From Agarophyton chilense (lineage: Eukaryota > Rhodophyta > Florideophyceae > Gracilariales > Gracilariaceae), in contig JARGXX010000092.1 of assembly GCA_030374765.1 (NCBI GenBank), positions 1 to 64,000 of the forward strand: DNA of 64,000 nt, given 5' to 3'. Made by a program: the position numbers and the translations under genes. Within the stretch, counting starts at the first letter, position 1; the number at the start of each line of letters is the position of its first letter. Below the pieces are notes generated by a model that saw nothing but the letters and a program-made list of their open reading frames with translations, did not search any database and was not told the DNA's origin. Positions 12,301-22,233 of this stretch are shown here, in pieces.

Positions 12301-12555
12301 CTTGTTGAACCAACGCCTGTATATGTTGACAACCAAGGGTGCATTGACCTTGCCCGAAATGGCGTTGTCAACAAGCGTACCAAGCATATCGACATTCGTT
12401 TTCACTTTACTCGAGAAGCTCTTCGTGACAAGTCGATTGTGTTGTTCTACTGCCCTACCGATTGTATGACAGCCGATATGCTCAACAAACCACTTTGCCG
12501 TGTGAAGCACGAGAGGTTCCGTGAAGACAGTGGCGTCCGACACCTAGACCTTTGA
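9397..12555 (+). CDS. pol: Copia A unit 3 polyprotein
   Basis: 1052-codon frame with the same conceptual protein as unit 2 over its full length: integrase core, YVDD reverse transcriptase and RNase H, with the DSGA protease and zinc knuckle in the same frame just upstream of the first ATG. Absence of protein differences between separate units argues for very recent duplication or sequence homogenisation. Confidence 0.92.
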   Translation: MTFDESMFQTYDSKVSSGVSIGNDSKLESVGHGSVELDLIVEGSKRKCQLKQVVHVPNLRYHLLSVSAICDVGCKVVFEKEKVCVYKGSKVVALGRRVKGLYYLCTAAHQCTDVNSALVSDLSLWHARMAHVNVDGIKHMARNKVVSGLNVDVAQDSDVCGSCVVGKATRAPTPKQGGERAKHVLELVHSDVSGPVSVKSLGGSHYFVTFIDDHSRFCFFYMLKTKDEVFQMFLRWLKFVQNQTGRQVKTITARESVLKALRTDNGGEYLSHRFTKELERHGIEHQRTVPYNPQQNGLAERFNRTLMDLVRSMLCHKKLPKHFWAEALNVAVYVRNRVTCKALPSSVTPYELWHGQKPDVSNLRVFGSRCWYKVVDHKLKKLEERGVEAIVIGYTPGSHGYKLWDSEKKKVIVSRDVRFDEFSGSDNQFSYEEEDYADIDFSNMSSSHDTSTSDTSGGPSDDDPSAPLPDSDDASDSSVDDSAADTSVEPVVHETQPVRRSTRERRKPSSWWRATALLTASDDIPSSYDDAVSRPDSEAWKKAMKSEYQSLIEHDTWDLVPRPADSNVISSKWVYVQKYEAAPSGEPTIRYKARMVARGFLQIEGVDFSETYAPVVKFTSIRMILSVTAVRDFHLHQMDVKTAFLNGDLEETVYMEQPTGFVQQGNEDLVCRLKKAIYGLRQAPRQWHAKIYSFLVEEMQLTPNDADECVYSGKILGFVVLIALYVDDLLIASPSMKTMDRVKAELSSRFHMKDLYQARMVLGFEIHRDRVKRELYLTQSAYTQKVLERFGMHQSKPVDTPMEVGMDLSAIQDVLREVPYRQAIGCLMYLSVGTRPDISYAVSKLAKYVEKPGEIHWKAVKRVLRYLNGTCTFGLTYGLNTDLALQGYVDSDWAGDVANRKSTSGYLFMMAGGPVSWCSRQQEVVALSSAEAEYVSLCSGSKEAIWLRRLWNGIGIVIGVEVDDSVKLLVEPTPVYVDNQGCIDLARNGVVNKRTKHIDIRFHFTREALRDKSIVLFYCPTDCMTADMLNKPLCRVKHERFREDSGVRHLDL

Positions 12556-12575
12556 AGTCAGTGACAGAGGGGGAG

Positions 12576-13263
12576 TGTTGGCTGTTGACCCTGTGCTGTC
12601 ACTGAAAAACAAAAGTGCAGGGGAGCATGGGCTGTTTTGGAGGGTGCCACTGGAAAAGCGCATATGCGTGTCAGTCGGATCTCAACGTGAACTCGGGCTG
12701 TGATTGGCTACTGCAAATGTGCACATGCAATGTGGTGTGTACAAGTGGTATGGCACTATTGGGTTTGTCTGTGGTACACGTGTGTACGTGGTCTACTTGT
12801 ACTACTGTGCACGCTGTTCAATATGTCCAGCTGGTGTACTATGAACAGATCTCACAAGGTGTAACGAATGTACTTGGAGAAGAGACGTGACATGTGTATT
12901 ACAGGAGACTTGGTGTACTGTGCTGAAACGTGAATGTGTATGGAGGCGGATTGCAAGTAGTGTATGCTGGCATATTGAATTTGTGCACACGTCAGTGTAA
13001 TTATGGGCTGTGCACTGTATATTGCCTTGTTGTGCGCTGCAATGAACATTGACTAGGGTTAATGTCATGCTTGAATATGATTGGTAGTATTGAGTGTCCC
13101 TGCTTTGTAGTCTAGGGTTTACTTTGGGTTGGAGTCTAGACAGCTGACGTTTTGAAGTAGTATATAAGTGAAAGTTTGAGCGCCTCCAAGTAAATCCAAG
13201 CCAGAGCTGGCGAACTTCCTTTTCATTCCCTCAACCTTTCCTTCAGCTTTTCCCTTTCCATCA
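12576..13263 (+). repeat. Copia A LTR 4 (688 bp)
   Basis: Same as LTR 3. A single C-to-T difference lies just after its end, in the internal region of unit 4. Confidence 0.9.
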
Positions 13264-13516
13264 GCAGTTGCGATGGAAGAACATCGAGTGTCATTATTGT
13301 CATAAGAAGGGTCATATCCAGAGGAACTGTTTCAAGAAGCAACGTGATGGGGCTAACAGGAATCAGGTCGGTGCTGCTCACCCAACTGTCAATACTGAGC
13401 TCAGCGATGAGCGAGGTACGGGTGGCAACGACTCTGACTTTGTATGTCTCATTGCTACTGGCTCTGATAAAGCCACGAACAGTGACTGGATTGTTGACTC
13501 TGGTGCTACTGCCCAC

Positions 13517-16500
13517 ATGACTTTTGACGAATCCATGTTCCAAACATATGATAGTAAGGTGTCTTCTGGCGTTAGCATCGGTAATGATTCCAAACTAGAG
13601 TCTGTTGGTCACGGTAGTGTGGAGCTTGATCTGATTGTGGAAGGGTCCAAACGAAAGTGCCAGCTGAAGCAAGTTGTTCATGTACCGAATTTAAGGTACC
13701 ATTTGCTTTCTGTATCGGCGATTTGTGATGTGGGGTGCAAAGTAGTGTTTGAAAAAGAGAAGGTATGTGTATACAAGGGGTCTAAAGTGGTTGCCTTGGG
13801 GCGCCGCGTCAAAGGCCTATACTACCTTTGCACTGCTGCACACCAGTGTACAGATGTAAACAGCGCACTTGTGTCGGACTTGTCACTATGGCATGCTCGA
13901 ATGGCTCATGTGAATGTGGATGGTATCAAGCATATGGCTCGAAACAAGGTTGTGTCAGGGCTCAATGTAGACGTTGCGCAGGATTCAGATGTGTGTGGCT
14001 CATGTGTAGTAGGAAAAGCAACCCGTGCTCCGACTCCCAAGCAAGGGGGGGAACGAGCAAAACACGTACTGGAACTTGTTCACTCCGATGTGTCAGGTCC
14101 AGTAAGTGTGAAATCCTTGGGAGGCTCGCACTACTTCGTCACATTCATCGATGATCACAGTCGTTTCTGCTTCTTCTACATGCTCAAAACTAAGGATGAG
14201 GTGTTCCAGATGTTCCTAAGGTGGCTCAAGTTTGTTCAAAACCAAACCGGCAGACAAGTGAAAACCATCACCGCACGTGAGAGTGTGCTCAAAGCATTGC
14301 GCACTGACAACGGTGGTGAATATCTGTCACATCGTTTTACCAAAGAACTTGAACGTCACGGTATTGAGCATCAGCGAACTGTGCCTTACAATCCTCAGCA
14401 GAATGGACTTGCCGAACGGTTCAACCGCACACTCATGGACTTGGTCAGATCGATGTTATGTCACAAGAAATTGCCAAAGCACTTTTGGGCTGAGGCACTG
14501 AATGTTGCAGTGTATGTGCGCAACCGTGTGACTTGCAAAGCTCTTCCAAGTAGTGTGACACCATATGAACTGTGGCATGGTCAGAAGCCTGATGTGAGCA
14601 ACCTGCGTGTGTTTGGGAGCCGATGCTGGTACAAGGTTGTGGATCATAAGCTGAAGAAGCTAGAGGAGCGTGGTGTGGAAGCTATCGTTATTGGGTACAC
14701 CCCAGGGTCTCACGGATACAAGTTGTGGGACTCTGAAAAGAAAAAGGTGATTGTGTCAAGAGATGTACGGTTTGATGAGTTTTCGGGCTCAGACAACCAG
14801 TTTAGCTATGAGGAAGAGGACTACGCAGACATTGACTTTAGTAATATGTCTAGTTCACATGATACCTCTACATCTGACACATCTGGTGGACCCAGCGATG
14901 ATGACCCTTCTGCGCCTTTGCCTGACTCTGATGATGCTTCTGACAGCTCTGTTGATGATTCCGCAGCTGATACATCAGTTGAGCCTGTAGTGCATGAGAC
15001 ACAACCTGTTCGTAGGTCCACGCGTGAACGTAGGAAGCCGAGCTCATGGTGGCGTGCAACTGCTCTACTCACTGCCAGTGATGACATCCCGTCGTCATAT
15101 GATGATGCTGTGTCACGTCCTGATTCCGAAGCATGGAAGAAGGCAATGAAGAGTGAGTACCAGTCACTAATTGAGCATGACACATGGGACTTAGTGCCAA
15201 GGCCAGCAGACAGCAACGTGATTTCGTCCAAGTGGGTGTATGTGCAGAAGTATGAAGCAGCTCCATCTGGTGAACCAACTATCAGGTACAAGGCTCGTAT
15301 GGTTGCTAGAGGATTCCTGCAGATCGAGGGTGTTGACTTTTCTGAAACATATGCACCTGTTGTTAAGTTTACCTCGATCAGGATGATTCTGTCAGTGACT
15401 GCTGTACGAGACTTTCATTTGCACCAGATGGATGTGAAAACAGCTTTTCTGAACGGTGACCTTGAGGAGACAGTGTACATGGAGCAGCCAACAGGTTTTG
15501 TGCAGCAAGGTAACGAGGATCTGGTGTGTCGTTTGAAGAAAGCCATCTATGGGCTACGACAGGCACCCAGACAGTGGCATGCAAAGATATACTCGTTCCT
15601 TGTTGAGGAGATGCAGTTGACGCCAAATGACGCAGATGAGTGTGTGTACAGCGGAAAGATACTGGGATTTGTTGTTCTGATTGCTCTATACGTTGATGAC
15701 TTGCTTATTGCAAGTCCGAGCATGAAGACAATGGATCGTGTAAAGGCAGAGCTGTCGTCTCGGTTCCACATGAAAGACCTCTATCAAGCTCGCATGGTAC
15801 TCGGATTCGAGATCCACCGTGACAGAGTTAAGCGAGAGTTGTATCTGACTCAGTCTGCGTACACACAAAAGGTCTTGGAACGTTTTGGCATGCACCAGTC
15901 CAAACCAGTTGACACTCCAATGGAAGTTGGCATGGACCTGTCTGCGATTCAGGATGTACTCAGGGAGGTGCCGTACCGTCAGGCAATTGGCTGTCTCATG
16001 TACTTGTCTGTAGGAACTCGTCCAGATATCTCATACGCGGTGTCCAAACTTGCCAAGTATGTTGAGAAACCTGGAGAGATTCACTGGAAGGCAGTCAAAC
16101 GTGTGCTTCGCTATCTCAACGGTACTTGTACATTTGGTCTCACCTACGGCTTAAACACCGATTTGGCACTTCAAGGCTACGTGGACTCTGACTGGGCAGG
16201 CGATGTTGCAAACCGCAAGTCTACCAGTGGGTACTTGTTCATGATGGCTGGAGGTCCTGTGTCATGGTGTTCACGTCAGCAAGAAGTGGTTGCACTGTCT
16301 AGTGCTGAAGCTGAGTATGTGAGTCTGTGCAGTGGTTCCAAAGAGGCCATCTGGCTTAGGCGTTTGTGGAATGGCATCGGCATAGTCATTGGAGTAGAAG
16401 TGGACGATTCGGTAAAGTTGCTTGTTGAACCAACGCCTGTATATGTTGACAACCAAGGGTGCATTGACCTTGCCCGAAATGGCGTTGTCAACAAGCGTAC

Positions 16501-16675
16501 CAAGCATATCGACATTCGTTTTCACTTTACTCGAGAAGCTCTTCGTGACAAGTCGATTGTGTTGTTCTACTGCCCTACCGATTGTATGACAGCCGATATG
16601 CTCAACAAACCACTTTGCCGTGTGAAGCACGAGAGGTTCCGTGAAGACAGTGGCGTCCGACACCTAGACCTTTGA
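13517..16675 (+). CDS. pol: Copia A unit 4 polyprotein
   Basis: Same 1052-codon frame as units 2 and 3. A C-to-T difference upstream creates a TTG at 13268, which makes a longer apparent frame possible. I keep the ATG used by the sister units because the upstream stretch is equally open in all of them and TTG initiation is unlikely in a nuclear genome. The zinc knuckle (13289-13330) and protease DSGA (about 13496-13507) are in frame upstream. Confidence 0.9.
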   Translation: MTFDESMFQTYDSKVSSGVSIGNDSKLESVGHGSVELDLIVEGSKRKCQLKQVVHVPNLRYHLLSVSAICDVGCKVVFEKEKVCVYKGSKVVALGRRVKGLYYLCTAAHQCTDVNSALVSDLSLWHARMAHVNVDGIKHMARNKVVSGLNVDVAQDSDVCGSCVVGKATRAPTPKQGGERAKHVLELVHSDVSGPVSVKSLGGSHYFVTFIDDHSRFCFFYMLKTKDEVFQMFLRWLKFVQNQTGRQVKTITARESVLKALRTDNGGEYLSHRFTKELERHGIEHQRTVPYNPQQNGLAERFNRTLMDLVRSMLCHKKLPKHFWAEALNVAVYVRNRVTCKALPSSVTPYELWHGQKPDVSNLRVFGSRCWYKVVDHKLKKLEERGVEAIVIGYTPGSHGYKLWDSEKKKVIVSRDVRFDEFSGSDNQFSYEEEDYADIDFSNMSSSHDTSTSDTSGGPSDDDPSAPLPDSDDASDSSVDDSAADTSVEPVVHETQPVRRSTRERRKPSSWWRATALLTASDDIPSSYDDAVSRPDSEAWKKAMKSEYQSLIEHDTWDLVPRPADSNVISSKWVYVQKYEAAPSGEPTIRYKARMVARGFLQIEGVDFSETYAPVVKFTSIRMILSVTAVRDFHLHQMDVKTAFLNGDLEETVYMEQPTGFVQQGNEDLVCRLKKAIYGLRQAPRQWHAKIYSFLVEEMQLTPNDADECVYSGKILGFVVLIALYVDDLLIASPSMKTMDRVKAELSSRFHMKDLYQARMVLGFEIHRDRVKRELYLTQSAYTQKVLERFGMHQSKPVDTPMEVGMDLSAIQDVLREVPYRQAIGCLMYLSVGTRPDISYAVSKLAKYVEKPGEIHWKAVKRVLRYLNGTCTFGLTYGLNTDLALQGYVDSDWAGDVANRKSTSGYLFMMAGGPVSWCSRQQEVVALSSAEAEYVSLCSGSKEAIWLRRLWNGIGIVIGVEVDDSVKLLVEPTPVYVDNQGCIDLARNGVVNKRTKHIDIRFHFTREALRDKSIVLFYCPTDCMTADMLNKPLCRVKHERFREDSGVRHLDL

Positions 16676-16695
16676 AGTCAGTGACAGAGGGGGAG

Positions 16696-17383
16696 TGTTG
16701 GCTGTTGACCCTGTGCTGTCACTGAAAAACAAAAGTGCAGGGGAGCATGGGCTGTTTTGGAGGGTGCCACTGGAAAAGCGCATATGCGTGTCAGTCGGAT
16801 CTCAACGTGAACTCGGGCTGTGATTGGCTACTGCAAATGTGCACATGCAATGTGGTGTGTACAAGTGGTATGGCACTATTGGGTTTGTCTGTGGTACACG
16901 TGTGTACGTGGTCTACTTGTACTACTGTGCACGCTGTTCAATATGTCCAGCTGGTGTACTATGAACAGATCTCACAAGGTGTAACGAATGTACTTGGAGA
17001 AGAGACGTGACATGTGTATTACAGGAGACTTGGTGTACTGTGCTGAAACGTGAATGTGTATGGAGGCGGATTGCAAGTAGTGTATGCTGGCATATTGAAT
17101 TTGTGCACACGTCAGTGTAATTATGGGCTGTGCACTGTATATTGCCTTGTTGTGCGCTGCAATGAACATTGACTAGGGTTAATGTCATGCTTGAATATGA
17201 TTGGTAGTATTGAGTGTCCCTGCTTTGTAGTCTAGGGTTTACTTTGGGTTGGAGTCTAGACAGCTGACGTTTTGAAGTAGTATATAAGTGAAAGTTTGAG
17301 CGCCTCCAAGTAAATCCAAGCCAGAGCTGGCGAACTTCCTTTTCATTCCCTCAACCTTTCCTTCAGCTTTTCCCTTTCCATCA
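16696..17383 (+). repeat. Copia A LTR 5 (688 bp)
   Basis: Last direct LTR of the array, same ends as the others, TATA box at 17281-17288. Confidence 0.9.
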
Positions 17384-19277
17384 GCAGTCGCGATGGAAGA
17401 ACATCGAGTGTCATTATTGTCATAAGAAGGGTCATATCCAGAGGAACTGTTTCAAGAAGCAACGTGATGGGGCTAACAGGAATCAGGTCGGTGCTGCTCA
17501 CCCAACTGTCAATACTGAGCTCAGCGATGAGCGAGGTACGGGTGGCAACGACTCTGACTTTGTATGTCTCATTGCTACTGGCTCTGATAAAGCCACGAAC
17601 AGTGACTGGATTGTTGACTCTGGTGCTACTGCCCACATGACTTTTGACGAATCCATGTTCCAAACATATGATAGTAAGGTGTCTTCTGGCGTTAGCATCG
17701 GTAATGATTCCAAACTAGAGTCTGTTGGTCACGGTAGTGTGGAGCTTGATCTGATTGTGGAAGGGTCCAAACGAAAGTGCCAGCTGAAGCAAGTTGTTCA
17801 TGTACCGAATTTAAGGTACCATTTGCTTTCTGTATCGGCGATTTGTGATGTGGGGTGCAAAGTAGTGTTTGAAAAAGAGAAGGTATGTGTATACAAGGGG
17901 TCTAAAGTGGTTGCCTTGGGGCGCCGCGTCAAAGGCCTATACTACCTTTGCACTGCTGCACACCAGTGTACAGATGTAAACAGCGCACTTGTGTCGGACT
18001 TGTCACTATGGCATGCTCGAATGGCTCATGTGAATGTGGATGGTATCAAGCATATGGCTCGAAACAAGGTTGTGTCAGGGCTCAATGTAGACGTTGCGCA
18101 GGATTCAGATGTGTGTGGCTCATGTGTAGTAGGAAAAGCAACCCGTGCTCCGACTCCCAAGCAAGGGGGGGAACGAGCAAAACACGTACTGGAACTTGTT
18201 CACTCCGATGTGTCAGGTCCAGTAAGTGTGAAATCCTTGGGAGGCTCGCACTACTTCGTCACATTCATCGATGATCACAGTCGTTTCTGCTTCTTCTACA
18301 TGCTCAAAACTAAGGATGAGGTGTTCCAGATGTTCCTAAGGTGGCTCAAGTTTGTTCAAAACCAAACCGGCAGACAAGTGAAAACCATCACCGCACGTGA
18401 GAGTGTGCTCAAAGCATTGCGCACTGACAACGGTGGTGAATATCTGTCACATCGTTTTACCAAAGAACTTGAACGTCACGGTATTGAGCATCAGCGAACT
18501 GTGCCTTACAATCCTCAGCAGAATGGACTTGCCGAACGGTTCAACCGCACACTCATGGACTTGGTCAGATCGATGTTATGTCACAAGAAATTGCCAAAGC
18601 ACTTTTGGGCTGAGGCACTGAATGTTGCAGTGTATGTGCGCAACCGTGTGACTTGCAAAGCTCTTCCAAGTAGTGTGACACCATATGAACTGTGGCATGG
18701 TCAGAAGCCTGATGTGAGCAACCTGCGTGTGTTTGGGAGCCGATGCTGGTACAAGGTTGTGGATCATAAGCTGAAGAAGCTAGAGGAGCGTGGTGTGGAA
18801 GCTATCGTTATTGGGTACACCCCAGGGTCTCACGGATACAAGTTGTGGGACTCTGAAAAGAAAAAGGTGATTGTGTCAAGAGATGTACGGTTTGATGAGT
18901 TTTCGGGCTCAGACAACCAGTTTAGCTATGAGGAAGAGGACTACGCAGACATTGACTTTAGTAATATGTCTAGTTCACATGATACCTCTACATCTGACAC
19001 ATCTGGTGGACCCAGCGATGATGACCCTTCTGCGCCTTTGCCTGACTCTGATGATGCTTCTGACAGCTCTGTTGATGATTCCGCAGCTGATACATCAGTT
19101 GAGCCTGTAGTGCATGAGACACAACCTGTTCGTAGGTCCACGCGTGAACGTAGGAAGCCGAGCTCATGGTGGCGTGCAACTGCTCTACTCACTGCCAGTG
19201 ATGACACCCCGTCGTCATATGATGATGCTGTGTCACGTCCTGATTCCGAAGCATGGAAGAAGGCAATGAAGAGTGAG
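17384..19277 (+). mobile_element. Copia A unit 5, incomplete internal region at the array end
   Basis: It matches the other units (zinc knuckle, protease, integrase and the acidic linker) up to the start of the reverse-transcriptase region, where it meets an inverted A LTR. One Ile-to-Thr difference near position 19207 separates it from units 2-4. The right edge is a rearrangement junction: the next sequence is an A LTR in the opposite orientation. Confidence 0.88.
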
Positions 19278-19937
19278 TGATGGAAAGGGAAATGCTGAAG
19301 GAAAGGTTGAGGGATGAATGGAAAGTTCGCCAGCTCTAGCTTGGATTTACTTGGAGGCGCTCAAACTTTCACTTATATACTACTTCAAAACGTCAGCTGT
19401 CTAGACTCCAATCCAAAGTAAACCCTAGACTACAAAGCAGGGACACTCAATACTACCAATCATATTCAAGCATGACATTAACCCTAGTCAATGTTCATTG
19501 CAGCGCACAACAAGGCAATATACAGTGCACAGCCCATAATTACACTGACGTGTGCACAAATTCAATATGCCAGCACACAATACTTGCAATCCGCCTCCAT
19601 ACACATTCACGTTCCAGCACAGTACACCAAGTCTCCTGTAATACACATGTCACGTCTCTTCTCCAAGTACATTCGTTACACCTTGTGAGATGTGTTCATA
19701 GTACACCAGCTGGACATGTTGAACAGCGTGCACAGTAGTACAAGTAGACCACGTATACACGTGTACCACAGACAAACCCAATAGTGCCATACCACTTGTA
19801 CACACCACATTGTATGTGCACATTTGCAGTAGCCAATCACAGCCCGAGTTCACGTTGAGATCCGACTGACACGCATATGCGCTTTTCCAGAGACACCCTC
19901 CAAAACAGCACATGCTCCCCTGCACTTTTGGTTTTCA
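19278..19937 (-). repeat. Inverted copia A LTR
   Basis: Reverse complement of the A LTR from its TGATGG end to close to its start, including the TATA box and the U3 block shared with B. It carries more differences from the array LTRs than they show among themselves, so it is an older or independent copy. It is not followed by A internal sequence; at its far side it runs into a second, forward copy of the LTR end (19938-19986). Confidence 0.85.
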
Positions 19938-19986
19938 CTTCCTTTTCATTCCCTCAACCTTTCCTTCAGCATTTCCCTACCCATCT
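19938..19986 (+). repeat. Forward copy of the A LTR end, partner of an inverted repeat
   Basis: This ~49-bp stretch repeats, in forward orientation, the pyrimidine-rich end of the A LTR (core CCTCAACCTTTCCTTCAGC) and is the inverted partner of 19278-19325. Both arms share the variant CAGCATTTCCC, where the array LTRs have CAGCTTTTCCC. The segment 19278-19986 is therefore a ~709-bp unit with terminal inverted repeats. GTGA occurs directly outside both ends, as microhomology or a remnant of a target duplication. Confidence 0.75.
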
Positions 19987-20648
19987 GTGAACTACGTCCA
20001 GACGGCCTTGCAGACACCTGTTTCGCGTTGTATTCATCTATGAGGGTCGTGGCCACGTAGTCCCATGTAAGCTCAGCGGTATCCTTGGTTCGAAGAGCTG
20101 CAGCAGTAGACTCCAGTGTGCAATTGGGATCAATAGAAGCAAGTAACATTGAAGCTTTGTGCGACTTCGGTACTGCCGCATCCTTCCCCATGCGCTCTAA
20201 CTGAGCAAATAACGCCGTGTACTGGTCCACATAGCCTGACATATTCTGACCATTGTATCCCATACGGAATAGTTGAGTCTGCACAGCAATTCTGGATACA
20301 GTACGATTGGACGCATACCGTGCATCAAGTAGTGCGAGCATGCGCGCCGGGTCGTCGTCGACATCCATGACCACACGAAGTGGCGCATCACGCAAGGCGC
20401 ATATTATGATTCCACATGCCTTCTCGCGCTTGGCGACAACTCGAGCGCTATCAATAGCGGTATCCGATGTTGCTTCAGTAGTTGCTGAATATCCAGAATC
20501 GGATTCCACAACGTTTCACACACCTTTAACACGGCATGCAGCACGAAGGCGATGGCGCCATAGGGCATAATCATCACCACGCCTTCCATGAAAACGAGGG
20601 ATTTTCATCCCGGTAGTACTTTCGGATTCCATTTCCGTGTCCGACATA
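19987..20648 (-). mobile_element. gag: Copia B1 gag, N-terminal part
   Basis: Matches codons 1 to about 220 of the B3 polyprotein, starting at the ATG complement at 20646-20648 (MSDTEMESES). It covers the copia-type capsid region (UBN2/retrotran_gag family). Not one clean frame; treated as a fossil part. Confidence 0.8.
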
Positions 20649-21560
20649 TTTCAGTCTGTTATCCACGAAGCAGATAGAACGGAACCAAACGAAATTAATT
20701 AGTAGAGGGAAGCAGAGTGAGGGACTCAATGCCTTGGGAAGTTTAAGAAAAGGGCCACGAGCAGTGATGAATTCGTGGCCGAGCTTGCCCGAACGGAGTA
20801 TCCCAACTCAAACGTTCGACAGCGAGGACGACAGCGGAGACTTTTGACGTAGCCTGCAACGCTCACCGAGACGCGTCTCGTACGCGATCACAAGCGGAGC
20901 TCGGGTGCTCCCACGCTTGGAGTATACTCACGGGCAGTGGCAGAAGGCGTACCCGGAACAGACAAACTTCTCGACTTCGGGTTGAAACTTCTTGATTGAA
21001 CCTACCGAGACTTGCTCGAGGTAGGCGGGCGCACTGGCGGGAGAAACTACCTCCGCTACCCTAAACGATGATTCCCTGGACCCTGGTTACTCTCTCCAGG
21101 TGAGGTACGCTTTGATTACCTACCGAACTCTGCGCACTTCAGAGTCCGGCGCTTTTAGTCCCTACGAGGCGTCCCAAAGAGGGGTGTCGTCAAGATACAC
21201 TTCCCCCAGTTGACCCAAGCTAGCCTCTTGCGGGAAAGTAGCGCGGTCGTGCGGTGTAGTACGGTTGCTCCTACACTTCCAAGCCCAATTCATCGACCTC
21301 CGTACTCTACGGACGGAGAGCAGGATTTGGCAGACTTCCCGGTCTCGTGCCAAGGGGGTACTAACAAACGCGATATGTTTTCGCCACCAAGGAGGAAGTC
21401 CGCAGGGTACACGCCTGTCGCAAAACAAAATAACTTCTTGAATCCAGATGAGCGTTAGTCGTAGATCGCGCACCCGTCGCAGTAGGGAATCTTCTTGAAT
21501 CCAAATAAATGTTAGTAGAGCGTGACGTCTGCGAAGAGTCGACGCTCTGGGCCCATAACC
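20649..21560 (-). other. Copia B1 leader with primer-binding site
   Basis: About 0.9 kb of untranslated leader between LTR and gag, nearly identical to 39315-40227 of B3. At its LTR side (21545-21560) it carries the complement of GGTTATGGGCCCAGAG, the half-tRNA-iMet primer site described for B3. Confidence 0.75.
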
Positions 21561-22233
21561 TCACAACGTGAGCGCAGGTTAGGTAAAGGAAAAGGAAGAA
21601 GAGGGGGAAAAGACGAGAAGAAGAGAAAAATAAAAGAAGAGAAACAAAGGAAGGTAGTCAGCCTTGACAATTTACTTCGATCGTTGGCGACCGTCATTGA
21701 AAACTATATCTACCTCGCACGCAGTACCGCCGCCGGTGCTGACCGTCGGCGGGTCACCCACGTCTCACACCTTGCCACTGTGCGACGAGGAGTTGCGCGC
21801 CAAAACAATTTCAAACATGAAGCATATCAAATAAAAACTCAAAAAATCATCCAAAGTGGTGCGCCAGTGCCAACCACCCCGCGCCGCCCAGATTCGGCTG
21901 TTACGCCCAAACCCCGTATCCAGCCCACATTCGCCCATTCTTTCCAACTGCATAGCCCGTGCTCATTCAGCGCTCTCGTCCAATCAAATCGCTCCACTTG
22001 GGCCGAAGCCCCAACACGCCCCATTAGAACCAGACCACTTGTCCATACCACGTTGCATGAGGGCATTTGCAGTAGCCAATCAGATGGCCGTTTCACGTTG
22101 AGATTGAGATGAGGCGCATATGCGTTTTTCCGCGGAGGGTGCCCAAAAGTGCCCATGCTTAAATCCACTTTTTGTTTTCCACTATTTCCAACACTCCAAA
22201 GGGCTTGGGGGCACAGTCGACCAAACCTCAACA
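21561..22233 (-). repeat. Copia B1 5' LTR (673 bp)
   Basis: Reverse complement of the B LTR from TCACAACGTGAG to CCTCAACA, with the same length as the B3 LTRs. The open frames that cross it on either strand recur in every B LTR copy and are not genes. Confidence 0.88.

Larger units (their letters stand above)
1..19277 (+). mobile_element. Tandem head-to-tail array of Ty1/copia family A
   Basis: Successive LTR starts (TGTTGGCTG) lie at 217, 4336, 8456, 12576 and 16696, so the period is 4119 bp once and then exactly 4120 bp. Each unit is one 688-bp LTR plus an internal region of about 3.43 kb, and neighbouring units share a single LTR. The conceptual pol proteins of units 2, 3 and 4 read the same throughout, and only a handful of base differences are visible between units. 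Parts per unit: a CCHC zinc knuckle, aspartic protease, integrase, reverse transcriptase and RNase H. No capsid domain is recognisable in any unit, and no tRNA primer site was found after the LTR. The array runs off the left window edge and stops inside the pol of the fifth unit. Near-identity points to recent amplification by unequal LTR recombination or by a one-LTR circle; assembly error must be excluded. Confidence 0.93.
19987..22233 (-). mobile_element. Copia B1, 5' portion on the minus strand
   Basis: Near-identical to the 5' part of B3: complete LTR (21561-22233), half-tRNA primer site, leader and the beginning of gag. It meets the inverted A LTR unit on the left. On the right its exact LTR terminus (...CTCAACA) abuts the gag of copia B2 in the opposite orientation. 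The simplest reading is that B1 integrated into B2 and that its remaining part was lost during the rearrangement that brought in A sequence. Gag is broken about once. Confidence 0.85.

Noticed and set aside
13268-13516. Longer polyprotein in A unit 4 only
   Set aside because: A single C-to-T difference makes a TTG; the upstream stretch is equally open in the other units.
217-17383. Regularly spaced repeats as a CRISPR-like array
   Set aside because: Period 4120 bp with retrotransposon content and 688-bp repeats; nothing CRISPR-like.
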